Source: Tetrapyrgos nigripes (Eukaryota; Basidiomycota; Agaricomycetes; Agaricales; Campanellaceae). Taken from it: a stretch of 64,000 bases of DNA. The DNA is taken from contig JAACJM010000003.1 in assembly GCA_013368315.1 (NCBI GenBank), forward strand, positions 62,001-126,000, written 5' to 3'. The notes beneath the pieces are model-generated. The model saw only the letters and a list, made by a program, of their open reading frames with translations, was not told the origin of the DNA and ran no database searches. The position numbers and the translations under genes are program-made. Shown here piece by piece: positions 24,585 to 36,746 of this stretch. Every line of letters begins with the position of its first letter. The first letter of the stretch is position 1.

Positions 24585-27500
24585 ATGGCCTCCCCTCCTC
24601 CTGAAGACCTTGACAGTGTTCTCCAGCCTCAAGAAGACGAGCAGATGGGTGACGCTCGGGACGGTGACGAGGAAGAAGGAGAGGGCGACAAGGTTATGCA
24701 TGGTCACACGGATGATAGTTCAGAAGAAGATGAGGATGATGAGGACGAGGAAAGGCGCATAAGAGACGGTTTCATTGTTGACGAAGATGAAGAAGAGGAG
24801 GATGATGACGACGAAGAGCAACGACGGAGAGACGAACGTCGCAAAAGACGCAAGAAGAAACACCGCCGACGACGTATGTAATTTTGTCCCACTTTTACGC
24901 ACCGTCAACCGTCATTGCTGACCCTTCTTCAGGTGAAGAGGAGGAGACTCTTGAGGAGGATGACCTCGATCTCTTGGAGGAAAATACGGGAACTTCATAC
25001 AAGAAATCACGTCTCAAGAGGCTCGTTCGGCGCGGCGGTTCAGAATCCCCGCCTACAGCTTCATCCTCAAGGAGAAAGGCAGTAGTTGAGTCGTCAGATG
25101 ATGACCTTGACGATGAACCTCTCCCTGCTGTGCAAGACATCCAACGAATCTGGGAAGACGGGGGCAGGGACGATGAGGATGAAGATGCCGACGGCGACAT
25201 GGACGACTTTATTGATTATGACGAGGGTGAAGAGGAGGCTGGCCTGCCTATGGATGAGAAGGCAAGAGAAGAACGACGGAAAGAAAGAAGGAGAAAAGAG
25301 ATTGAGCAACGACGGAAAATTCGAGGTGCTCACCCTGAATTAGCTGGGATTGACGCAAAGTGAGTTATCTCTCTCCGACAGTCGCTGAGACTTTAACATT
25401 AACATTAACACTAACCATTTTTCACAGTGCCTGGGCTGAAATCTACGATGTGTTTGGTGACGGACACGAGTTTGACTGGGCTTTAGTCGCAGACGAAGAA
25501 ATGGATCTGGATGAAGAGCACCCAAAGGCTGACAAGAACCTTCAAGATGTTTGTAATTTCTCTTGTCAATTTCTTCTCTTCTAATCTTCCATCCTTCCAG
25601 GTATTCGAGCCTTCCGAAATCCGGGAGCATATGTTGACGGAGGACGACGATCTTATACGAGCTCAGGATACTCCGGAACGAATGCAGCTCACTACGTCCT
25701 CCCTTTCTGGATCATCTAGTATATCCACGCATCAACCTCTGACGTCTGAGGATATCGAGAATGGCGGTGCTATGTGGGTGACGCAACGTCTTTCCCCCCG
25801 CAAGATCCGCGAGTTCTTCGAGCCTGATGGTCCATACCAGCCTTATCGGACCCCTCTCGTTCTGGCCGTCACCTTCGCCCTTCGCTGCATCTTCGTGGAC
25901 GAATACGAAGTGCCTTATATTTGGACACATAAACGAGATCACATCTCACATTTTGACCCAGAGAATCCTCGCAATCGTTTCGAGTTGCTGACTCTTTCCG
26001 AGCTATGGAAAATCTATAGTCTGGGTCAAAAGTACAGATCTCTGGTGGAACGACGTAATGCGCTGTCTGCTTCCTATACTAAACTTGGGGTGGAAGACCA
26101 GTACTATGAAACCGACATCGTCCCCATGATTGATAGTGTCGAAGTGGTCGCTGACACTACGGAGTGGTTGTTGATGAAATACAAGGACAAGAAGCAGAAC
26201 AGCTTGGCTTTGCATTTCCACGACGATGAAGCTGAAGTGGACAGAAAGCACAAAACTCCCAGTCGTGTCTCTGCGTACGAATTGGCTAAAAAAAGCATTG
26301 TGTCGAAGCTCGCAGATGTAAGTCCTCATACTCCTTGTGCTGAGGACGTATTCCTTAACTTGATCTGCCGTCTTTCAGGGCTTTGGAATTAAGCCACACG
26401 AAGTGGTTCGGAATTTCACCAACAATCAGCACTTGCACTACGTCAATGATCAAGACCTTAATCCCTTGGTCTATGCCGAGCAATTCTCAGACCCGGACCC
26501 GCTGAAGATGCAGGCCCCTGAAGAAATGCTCCGTCGCGCGCGGATGATCTTTGCTACAGAACTTGGCAAAGATCCTCAACTTCGTGATGCCATGCGACAG
26601 CAATTCCTGAGGGACGCTGTGATATCAGTGGAACCAACAGAAAGAGGGGTGGTCAAGATTGACGATCACAATATCTATTTCGTATGTATGCGAAATATTT
26701 GAGATGGACAGATTGCTGACAGGGCTGTCTAGAACTTTAAATATCTGTTGAACAAACCTGTCAAAGATATGCTGGATACTGCCCAGTTCCTCCAGATCAT
26801 TCGGGCCGAGCAAGAGCTTCTTGTCACTGTGCATATCGCTCTTCCAAATGATTCCAAAGCGTCCTTTGAGAGTAGGCTCTACGATGCGCTTTCTTCGACA
26901 TCATTCAGTGAGTCTGCAAAAGCTTGGAACGAGGAAAGGACTCGTGTTGTGCAAGAAGTACTGGACCAACACCTGATACCTGCCGCTATCAAATGGACAC
27001 GAGAATACATTCGGGAGGAGGTGGAAGACAATCTTGCAAATCACTGCGGTGATCTTCTCCGTAAGGTCAGGTGAAATGGAACTTGAGATAACTTTCAATT
27101 GACAGGTTGCTCTTTCTGTAGCGCCTCGATGTTGCACCGTACAAGGCACCCAATATGCAATTGGGAGAAACAGCTTCAGTTCTTGCTGTTTCGTGGGGTA
27201 AAGGCGATCCGCAAAAGGATGCCATCTCCGTCGTGTTTATGGACGACGGTGGACGAATGCGGGAGTACATCAAAATCGACAACCTTGTGGACGCTGCCAC
27301 CCGTGACGAGTTTGTCGATATCATTCAGCGCCGAAAACCCGACGTCATTGTCATCGGTGGGTTTAGCATTGCGACAGCCAAGTTATCTCAGAGGGTGAAG
27401 GAAATAGAAACTCAAACACCAGTCATCTACGTCAAGGACGAGCTCGCCCGAATTTATCATGTCAATTCACGCGCAAAGACAGAATTCGGTTCCCTTCCTC

Positions 27501-29867
27501 CAGTTGCAAGATACTGTGTTGGCCTCGCACGATATGTACAGAGCCCTCTCAACGAATATGCTGCGCTTGGATCCGACATAACTGCCATCACGTTCGATGA
27601 ACAGCAGCACTTGGTATGTTTTCTTCCAAAATCGTCTTTTATGTTATTGACTTATTGACACTCTATTATCAGGTTCCGAAGGAAAAGCTGCTTATTGCTC
27701 TTGAGCGTGCCTTGGTCGACGTGACGAACAAAGTTGGAGTAGACATCAACCGTGCTGTCACTGATCGGTACTACCAACATCTGCTGCCCTTTATCTGTGG
27801 TCTAGGACCTAGGAAAGCTCGTGAGATGGTCACAAAGATTGACTCATTGGTAAGACCCTGCTATAAAATTTCCGATAAATACTGATTTTTTCCGTATAGG
27901 GCGGAAGTCTGGTTAATCGCAATCAGTTCATCAAGAATAGCATCCTCACCACCAAGATTTTCCTGAATGCGGCTGGTTTCCTTCGTATCTTGCAGGAGCA
28001 AGATTATATCAAATCCAAGCATCGAGCAGATGACGATCAAGCGCCAGATCCGCTAGACGACACTCGAATCCATCCGGAGGATTATGAACTTGCCCGGAAG
28101 ATGGCCACAGACGCTTTGGAGCTTGACGAGGAAGACATTCACGACGAGCACCCATCTCATGTCGTCAGCCTCATCATGCAAGATTCTGACAACGACAGAA
28201 AGCTCTCGGAGTTGAACTTGGACGAATTCGCCGTCAGTCTTTACAGCGTCAATAACGAGCTGAAGCGCCACACTTTGAACGTTATTCGGGATGAATTGCT
28301 CAAGCCGTTTGCGGAACAACGAGCTACATTTCCTGATGTGAATTCGTGGGACGTGTTGACAATGCTCACCGGGGAATCTCAGAAGACTCTAGAGGTCGGG
28401 TTGATCATTTCGGTCTATGTTTATAGGATTAGAGGGGGCTTCGCTTCGGTTCGTCTGGATTCTGGACTTGAGGGTGTTATCCCGAAGGAGTTTATGACGG
28501 ATTCCAACGACATCGATTCCAAACCACCACCGAAGGGAGCGACCATACAAACCGTCATCATTGATGTCAAACTTGACCACCACAACGATCACTTCCAGGT
28601 TGACTTGTCTTCTCGGGCCATCGATCTCGTAGCAGGAGACTTAGACTTCCGACGTGTCAAGCCAGATCAATATTGGGACTACGCACGGCATGAAAAAGAC
28701 AGAGATATCATGGTCCGGAAAAAGAGGGCGGAAGTGGAAAAGACGCGCCGTGCGATCAAGCACCCTAATTTCCACAACTTCAACGCCTCCCAAGCCGAAG
28801 CTTACCTGGACAAGCAGCCGCAAGGTGAGGTGGTGATCCGACCTTCTTCGAAAGGGAGCGACCATCTGGCTGTCACCTGGAAAGTGGACGAGAAACTGTA
28901 TCAGCACATTGGCAAGTCTTCTTTCATAACCAGTTGTTTGTCATACTGATAATACCTGATTGCAGATGTAACTGAAGTCGGTGGTGATCCGACTGGGCAG
29001 GGTGTAGGCGGTAAACTGATCGTCGACAATAGCCATACATATGCTGATCTGGACGAACTGATTGTCAATCACGTACACGCTATGGTACGTCGTGTGGAAG
29101 AGCTTACGGCCCACGATCGGTTCAAGCATGGTTCTGAAGACGAACTTCGTAAGTGTTCGTGAATCTTAGCCTTGTTTTTGTTCTCACTATTCCGGTAGAT
29201 CTATTTTTGAAGAACCAGCTTGCCGCCAACCCCGCAAAAAGCATGTACGGTTTCACGCTCAATCGCAAAAGACCTGGCCATTTCAACCTTTGCTTCCTGG
29301 CAAACAAGCAGTCAGCGGTTCAGACATGGGTGAGTTTCCTTTCTACTCCGCTATCGTCGAGTGTGAGTGCTGATAAGGTATGTAGCCTGTGCGAGTGACC
29401 CCAGATGCATATTTCCTCTTCGATGCAGCTGCAGTGGGTGTGCCTGAATTGTGTGATGCGTTCAAAGTCAGGTAAAAGATTTCTACCTAGCATTGCGATA
29501 ATAACATCGTCTGACTCCTTTGACCAGGCATCTACACGAGACGCAGAATCTTGCCAATGCGGCTGCAGGTGGCAAGACACCTTTCGCAGGAGGTCGTACT
29601 CCTGGCAGACCAGGGCATGCGACTCCTGGTCGAGTGTCTGTTCGTCAACCAGTCGGTAGAACGCCCAATCCGTACGGCGGTGCAACACCAGCCCCCCATT
29701 ATGGTGCGACACCTTCCACTTATGCTGGGCATGGTCAGACTCCTTATGGGCATCAAACACCTCATCGTGGTTTCCCTGGACCTCCTCCACCATCTATACC
29801 GGGTCAAACACCAGTCGTGCAACACACAGGGACCCCAGGTTGGGCAAGTCAACGCCGCGCCTGGTAA
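24585..29867 (+). CDS. SPT6: Transcription elongation factor / histone chaperone Spt6
   Basis: Nucleosome reassembly factor that travels with RNA polymerase II. Thirteen exons (24585-24873, 24933-25359, 25428-25548, 25601-26317, 26379-26681, 26733-27065, 27122-27613, 27673-27849, 27900-28911, 28966-29148, 29199-29329, 29386-29471, 29528-29867) sum to 1536 residues. The N-terminal 250 residues are highly acidic. Then come the Spt6 core with a YqgF-like RNase-H fold (SVLAVSWGKGDPQKDAISVV), a helix-hairpin-helix stretch (FICGLGPRKAREMV), an S1 domain (RGGFASVRLDSGLEGVIP) and the tandem SH2 region (SMYGFTLNRKRPGHFNLCF; VTPDAYFLFDAAAVG). The tail is a Gly/Pro/Thr repeat region (GGRTPGRPG, GATPAPHYG). 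Intron 28912-28965 has a GC donor (ggcaagt). Confidence 0.97.
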
Positions 29868-30003
29868 TCTGTTATACATAAAATGAACACTTTTCACATT
29901 ACTCTTGATAATATCTGGCTACTAGTGCAATGGAGTCTACATATGTACATCAGACTTTTTAATACAAAAACAGTTCGTGCACTGCGTGACCTGCGTTCCT
30001 ACA

Positions 30004-31112
30004 ATGTCTTCAGGTCGAGTCAATGATCTCCTTCACAGGGCAAGGTGAAAAAGCTTCCAATCTGTGTGTTGAGGCTCTAATAATGTTGCAGAGGTGAACA
30101 ATATCGACATTCTCAAAACCTACGTCGATCTCGTACTCACATCGCTGTACCCTCTCGTAATTTACCCTCTCTTCCTTTCAATCTCATCGACTTGGATCCG
30201 CCGACAACTGAAAACTCGTTGATCGAATCTACAAAGGAGAAACCTGACCAGCGTGCGTTGAAGAAATATTCTGGCCCGGATCCGCCAAAAAGCTGGACAC
30301 TGACTGCTGCCAAAGACGTTCGCAACACAGCAGCCTGGAGGAAACAAGCCCTAGCAGCTGTATTTGCACATCGCTCCCAGTTCCGACATGAAACCCACCT
30401 CACAACCGCCGAACTCATCGATGAAGCCAATCCCAAGCTACCTTCTCTTGTTACGCTGTGTCTCGAAATGCTTGTGAACGAGTTTACCACGTCCGAATTC
30501 ATAGAAGACATCGTTCCCTGCTTACCTCCACACCTGCGTTTGCAACTCCTGCGTTACACCGCTGTTCATTCTCCTCTATCGGGCGTAATGTTACAGTCTC
30601 TCCTTATCCCTGATGGGCATACAGACGGGGAGCTCATTGTCGTCGGCCCCTCTGCTTCGCTCCGGGGAACGTTCTTTCTTTCGTCGTCCTCAGACATGAC
30701 AGACGCCGCATCTTCGTCGCCTCAAGCAGCCCGGAATATCTCTCAGGACTGGGATGATGATGATGGGACACCAAACCCCTTACAATGTTTTATTTACATG
30801 TCTACTCGTCTTTCACCCTCGCTTCTCCTTTCCCTACCACCGTCAATCACCCATCTCGCCCTTATAAATCTTCCGACATCAATAGCATTGCATAGATTAC
30901 CTGGAGTCTGCCCATTGATAAAATTTCTCGACCTCTCTTACAATACTTGGCTCAATCCAATGTCAACGGATGCAGCGAATAGTTTGAGTCGATTGGATTG
31001 GGATCGGTGGTCTCATTTACGGACATTGTGCCTGAGAGAGAGTTCCATTCCAGAAGATATGCTTGTAAAAGTAAACAAGAATAGGTGGGATGAAGTGGGG
31101 ATAATACGATAA
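30004..31112 (+). CDS. Leucine-rich-repeat-like protein, unknown function
   Basis: Two exons (30004-30044, 30092-31112) give 353 residues, starting MSSGRVNDLLHRARGEQYRH. I chose this start because the open frame has no ATG before 30192 and the upstream splice restores one with a clean GT-AG intron. The N-terminal 60 residues are Arg-rich. The middle is helical (LVTLCLEMLVNEF, IVPCLPPHLRLQLLRYTAVH). The C-terminal half has LRR-like segments (PPSITHLALINLPTS, CPLIKFLDLSYNTWLNP, HLRTLCLRESSIPEDM). I do not recognise the family; the LRR reading rests on spacing of Leu/Asn only. It is tail-to-tail with the next gene. Confidence 0.7.
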
Positions 31113-31216
31113 TGATAGCAAGTGTGTATTTGCGTGTACGATAACCTGAAGGTGCAGAATTAGAAATTATTCCATAATCCGTGAGCGAAGAAAGCGGCGT
31201 CCATATGTGCATAGTG

Positions 31217-32368
31217 TCATGACTTGTTATCTAGAAATTCTTGTAGATCGAAAGGAGGGCAAAACTGCAGATAACGTGAGTGCTGGGGGAGATTCAGTGA
31301 TTTTTTCCACGTACCTCCAATCCCTCAGTATCCTTCGTCGACTTGGGATTCTTCTGAACACCTGTGGGAGGAAGAGAGGCTTCTGGGCGGGGTTTGACCT
31401 TCAGTTCATGAAGCAATGACCAAGCAGTCGAGTTGTAACGAGTGTGAAACTCCAGCTGTGAGATAGGCGGTAAATTCGAGTGATCTAGAAACAATTCAGA
31501 CTACAGCTCGGCCGACAAAAATGAAATTGAATGTACAGAGGATAGCACCATTGATCTGGTCGGCAACGGCCTCCCGCCTCCACTGTTCTAGATAACCGGA
31601 GACGGAACTATCTTCGGGTACCTTGTATGCAAGAAGACCGGTGACAGTCTCAAGCTCCTTGGTGTATCGCTCCATGTCGCCTTTGGAAGGAAGCATCTTC
31701 AGATAAGCGTATAACTTCCTAGCACAGTTGAGAAGATTCGTTTGCTGGTCGATGGTGTTAGCTTCGCTGGCTGTTCCGACCTCCTGGGGGTCAGGAGTGG
31801 ATTCATGAGTTGAAGGAGGGTAGTGAAGAGGCCTTGTTCTGCAAGCTTCGATGAAAGCCTGGATACGAAGGTTGAGATTGAGATGCGCGGGGTGGACGGA
31901 GGTAGATGCGGTATAGTCCATTCCATGAGAAGGAGGTGTGGAGGTTGGATTGGCGTCTTCTAGGGATAGAACGGATGGAAAATATTTATTGAGGAGATTG
32001 GTAGCCTCGTCCACACGCCCAGACAGCAATTCAAGGCGAATCTCTGGATAAATGCGGTCAGCAAGAATGCTCATATGAGATGTAACACTCACGGTTACGA
32101 AGTTCGGTCTGCTTGAGAGTCGATTCCGACAAGTGAGAGGGTCCAGGCTCTACCTGAGCGACTTCCTCACCGTCCATATCCAAGTGCCTGATGGTACTGT
32201 CACGCAGAAAAGCTCGAGCGGTGTTCGTATAGCCACTATGAGACAGATAGTCGAGTACTATTGCTCGCTAGGTGGGGTGTCAGAGAAAGGAATCTTAGGT
32301 GGAATGGACAGAGAGATTACCAGGTGATACGGGGATAGATGAGACTTGTCGACGATGTCTGGGGGCAT
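31217..32368 (-). CDS. LisH-CTLH-CRA domain protein (RanBP9/10-like)
   Basis: Likely scaffold of a GID/CTLH-type ubiquitin ligase. Five exons (32321-32368, 32093-32267, 31537-32043, 31315-31484, 31217-31264) sum to 315 residues from MPPDIVDKSHLSPYHL. A LisH motif is followed by the CTLH domain: LRAIVLDYLSHSGYTNTARA, then TELRNQIRLELLSGRVDEAT (LisH-CTLH as in RanBPM). CRA elements follow (CARKLYAYLKMLPSKGD, VTGLLAYKVPEDS, ISQLEFHTRYNSTAW). RanBP9/10 and yeast Gid1 carry a SPRY domain in front of LisH. Here the protein begins directly at LisH and no SPRY is found upstream within the gene. Alternatives are a Gid8-like protein, but the long linker between CTLH and CRA is RanBP-like. Confidence 0.82.
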
Positions 32369-32505
32369 CTATGGTGGTTGCGGGGGAAAGGACTGGTTCC
32401 ATTATCTAAGCCTCTGTCGACATGTCGAGAATCACAGACATCACAATTCTTCGACAACAATATTTCTATACAGAGACATAGATTATTAGATATGTACAAC
32501 TAGAC

Positions 32506-34419
32506 CTATGAATGACTACGTGTCCGCCCCCTGGAATGAATGACAGATTCCTCGTCCTGCCGAGGATGATCTTCAGCAAGTAATCTTGCTTCTTCCTCTA
32601 CCGTTCTACTTCGCGAATGCCGACCTCCTCGATGCCGAGACAAGTGCGGCCGGTACAAGTAAGCCTGCGTGACTATAGTGAGATCGAACATCAAGGTGCC
32701 ACCAGACCCCAAAAGATAGCTGGAATACAGATGAGTAAAATGTCAAAGATGACTGTGCAGACAAAACACGTACGGTATACTCTCTCTAATAAAATTGCCT
32801 GACGCGGGTTGAGGCAGAAACATCTCCGGTGAAGTGAGTATAGAGGCTACGTAGAATACATTACCGAGGAACGCGAAGATAAACAGATAAATTGAAAGAC
32901 CCTGTTCGCTCGATGTTGAATTGGAAGCAACCCTGAATGATATTCTGTAAGACTAACCTCGACAGATTTTCTGACGTACTGTAAAAGAATGAGTCAGAGA
33001 GTACCCACAAAAGAGCAGAACTTACATTCTTCCATATCTGTGGCAGTCGGGATGTAAGGTACAGTGTTGTACAGAGCCACGCAAAGAAACGCCCTAGTAT
33101 GCGTTCCCCGGACGCGTCGGATATCCTGAAGTCGGACAGCTCCATTGAAGGGGGCACAGATACGTCGAACTCTACTGAGGGGGCAGAGGACGCATCAGAT
33201 CTAGGTGAGAGTTTGGGCGTCAATTCTGACAAAATATCAGAATGAAGAGCAGCAGGGGGGACGTTGACGTTTGCTTGGGTAGACAAGACTCTGCCAATGC
33301 TGTGATTGATGCTTCCGGCTGGCGCGGATGAATGTAGGTGCACTAACGACCCCAGGCTGAACATGGCGAAAACACTGAGAAAGACCATACCAGACCCTTG
33401 CCTGCTAGCTTTGGATGCACGGCGAAGACTGGAGGCCAATGGAGCTTCAGCGATTACGGCAGAGTCTCGATGCAACGTTCTACCTCGCGATAAGAAAGCT
33501 TCTGCGTTGCTCGAAGACCCCTCGTGTGCAACGGGCGGAAAAATGCTATGATGTTGTTGGACAGAATATCTCCCAACACTTCCTCCCCTTCCTCCATGCG
33601 GTTCAATACCCCAAGAAACTTGTTTCCTGCCAAAGCCCAACCCTCCTTCTGAAATAAAACTATCCGCAAGCGTAGCGGGAACCTCTCCTTCTCCTATCGT
33701 CTCCCGTGAAACGCGGCTGGAACCTTGTGTAAACGATTCTTGACTGTGATGCATTTGGCTGCCTTGTCCTCGGCGAGCATAATGGAGTTCGTCGTGTTCA
33801 GCTGCTAAGGCAGCAGCAGCGGCTACATTGGCCGCAACTGCTGACAGAGTGCGATAGCGAGGCGTCCTGTCAATGGACATACGACGAATGGTACTTGTTC
33901 CTGTTCGTTTCGGGGGTCCATAAGATAGAAATTTCTTGCGTTGATAGTAGTGATATTGGCCGAATAGAGCGAGATCCACAGTGACAAAGTAAGCTGCAAG
34001 CCACGTCTGTATGTGAAGAGGGTAAAGATAGGGTGATATTGAGCAAAGGAACACTCACTTGGAATGGAAGTTGCTTCGTTAAGATACATCCAATTAGATT
34101 TGATATGTCCCCTACGTGTGTGTCATTACTTGAAGCAGATAGGAAATGAAACGGGGCCTGCCTAAGAGCCAATTGACAAGGAAAGGAAGAGCAAGGCCCT
34201 GGAATTCAAATCAGTAGGTGTAGTGATAGAAAACCTAAGAGAAGAACAGACCTCGCAAGACTGACGCTTGATATTTTCGACTACTTGCCTATAGCAGAAA
34301 GCAAATTAGCATAAAGACAGAATGCAGACCTGTTCCACTACGCACGGTAATTGAGCCCCCAGCCAACAAGCAATCGACGTATATCCCAAGAGAACACTGA
34401 AGCCAGACAACGAGGCCAT
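32506..34419 (-). CDS. PQ-loop vacuolar amino-acid transporter family protein
   Basis: SWEET/PQ-loop type membrane protein, related to yeast Ypq1-3/Rtc2 lysosomal cationic amino-acid exporters. Eight exons (34346-34419, 34252-34288, 34162-34198, 34111-34059 read downward, 33026-34006, 32958-32978, 32774-32901, 32506-32719) sum to 514 residues from MASLSGFSVLLGYTSIACWL. PQ loop 1 is GAQLPQVVENIKRQSCEGLA; PQ loop 2 is LYLTSRLPQIWKNYVRKSVE. A Ser-rich loop of about 200 residues separates them, as in fungal members. Seven helices are expected (QTWLAAYFVTVDLALFGQY, GMVFLSVFAMFSLG, ERILGRFFAWLCTTLYLTS, GLSIYLFIFAFLGNVFYV, GGTLMFDLTIVTQAYLY). One exon is only 21 nt (32958-32978). Intron 34112-34161 has a GC donor. 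Confidence 0.92.
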
Positions 34420-34611
34420 TTGGCCGTTATCAGTCGAGTTGGAAATTGGTTGGCACCCAGTGTACGTCCAACAAGTTCCGGACCGAGTTTAGTACCCGCC
34501 CCACAATAACCCAATCCGGTACACTCTGACAATTACCGGGGTCTTCATATCTCGACGACTCTAGAAATACATCTTATTTTCGTCTACATAGTGTGCAATG
34601 GCTACAGAGAA

Positions 34612-36663
34612 TCACCGAGCCTGAACGTAATCATCAATCTTCAACAACAAACACACAGTCTCGGTCGACAGTTCTACCGCACTCGTCGACACAAGCAGTG
34701 GCTGCACTACATCCTCTTCCAGGATATTGGAAATGAGCCCCTGGAATAGAGGATCAGCGTCACCATCATACTCTTTGGTTCGATAGGGAAGAGGCTTACC
34801 TTGCGGACGTTGATGCCAGCATTTCTCTCCCCAAGAGCGTGTCGATTACGAAGTTCAGTGACGATGGCAATAGGGTTGAGACCTGCATTCTCAGCCAACG
34901 TTGTTGGTATGACTTCAAGAGCGTCGGCATATGCCTGGAAGCAGTACGCTTCCATGCCCCTGAGCGTGTTGGCATATTGAGAAAGCATGCGGGAAACATG
35001 AATCTCAGGAGCACCACCGCCTCCGATAAGCGCACTGTAGAACGAAGATAAGGCTTCAGAAACCTCGGGATGAATGACCAGACTGACCGTTTCTTTACGA
35101 GACACCTGACAACACAGAGAGCATCGTGCAGACTTCGCTCGCATTCTTCCACAATGAGGTTGTTGGCACCCATGGCAAGGATACTGACGGTGCGCCCTCG
35201 GTTTTTAACACCCGTGATTTTGACGACCTTGACACCGGATTCCGAGGTCTCTTCAACCAAATCTGCGTAGCCAAGCTTGTCCTCCGTGAACGCATCGATA
35301 TCAGCAATGGGTTTGCAACCAAAGCTTTTTGACAAGAAGTCGATTTCGTCACGTTCGACATCCTTTACCACTAGGATATTCAATCGCTTCAGGAAGTTGA
35401 GAGAGGTATCGTCCACTGCGTCTCGTAAGATGGATTTCTGGATCAAGAGAACATTGCAGTTCGCTTTCTTGATCTTTTTGCAGATGTTCAGCAAGTACTG
35501 TCTGCCTTCTTTGATCACTTTGTCCATTTGACGGTAATCATTGATAACGACGGTATTGTCCATCTAGGATTTGGAAAAAATCAGGAGGCTGAAACCACAA
35601 GAAGTCAAGAAGCGTACATCCGGTTTGGGAGCTGACAGCTGGAACTGTATGATCGCAATCTTTGCCTTCTCCACCCGCGTTGGTCCGCCGGCTGCAGTCA
35701 CGACATTTTGGTTGAGCACAACTCCGTCCACCAGTTCTGTGTCCTCGATCGTTCCTCCCACTTTTTTGACAATGCGTACATCTCTAAGATCGACGTTGGA
35801 GGAAGTAGGCGTGACCAGACGAGTCACGGCAGCTACTGCGATTGGAGCAAGAGTCGAAGAGTATTGAGAGACAATCTGCACAAAATCAGACCAGGCTCCA
35901 TAACCACATCTAGTCCGCTTACTTTGGAGTTGAGGGAGGTGCTTGCTGCGCGCAAAAGACTCGCTTTATCGTTAAGGTCGACTGGCGTCGAAATATCAGT
36001 AAGGTATTCTGTGGCTTTTGCCGACGCTCTCAAAAAGGCCTCGGCGATGATAGTCGGATGTATGCCCTTTTGAAGCATCTTCTCAGCTGCTCCTAATAGA
36101 CTTCCAGCAAGTACGACCACGGAAGTAGTACCATCACCCGCTTCAATATCTTGGGCAGCAGAAAGATCTACGAGCTAAAAAGAGGTTCGCATCAAGGAAA
36201 TTTATTGCGTCGAAGAACAGATGAATGCTTGCCATTTTTGCAGCAGGATGTAAAGCTTGGATACTTTTGAGGATTGTCGCACCATCGTTCGTAATAATGA
36301 CCTCTCCCTTTGAGGATTGTATCTAAAAAGACAATGCAAGTTTTAACAAAATGGTATCACATCTGTAATCAGACGCACCATCTTGTCCATACCTCTAGGC
36401 CCCAACGATGTTCGAACAGCGTCACTTATTGCTGGTTCCAAATTGAGATGAGGATGTCAAAGAGCACTCAAAGGGACGAAAGACACACCCTTGGCAGCGA
36501 TCATATTGGATAACCGAAGTTCCATTGGTTTGCCCTGTCTGACGCGTCAAACCTAGCAGAAAAAGAGGCGTACAAATTTTTAAACCTTGTCATTGAAGGC
36601 AGCATTTGCACCAGAAGTTTTGGAAGCTCCTTGGGACGCAGGAGCACCAGAAGTCGACGCCAT
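34612..36663 (-). CDS. CCT4: T-complex chaperonin subunit delta
   Basis: One of eight subunits of the cytosolic CCT/TRiC chaperonin, which folds actin and tubulin. Nine exons (36586-36663, 36489-36534, 36379-36431, 36233-36322, 35923-36174, 35618-35875, 35088-35563, 34800-35034, 34612-34740) sum to 538 residues (family about 530-540). ATP-site motifs are [21 protein letters not shown] and [16 protein letters not shown]. The apical domain includes [20 protein letters not shown]; the late equatorial domain has [14 protein letters not shown] and the end of the conserved fold has NAGINVRKG. Intron 36175-36232 starts GCAAGC, a GC-AG intron. It is divergent from PRP3, with 83 bp between start codons. 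Confidence 0.96.
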
Positions 36664-36746
36664 GGATGTAGAGAGATGAGAGTCACGTTACCTGGTATCC
36701 GCTCTCTCTACAACCACGACTTTCCTTCACCTCTTCGCCAGCCACA
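36664..36746. promoter_or_regulatory. 83-bp divergent promoter CCT4 / PRP3
   Basis: 83 bp between start codons. It contains a C/T-rich stretch (ctttccttcacctcttcgcc) just upstream of the PRP3 ATG. No TATA element is seen. Confidence 0.5.
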
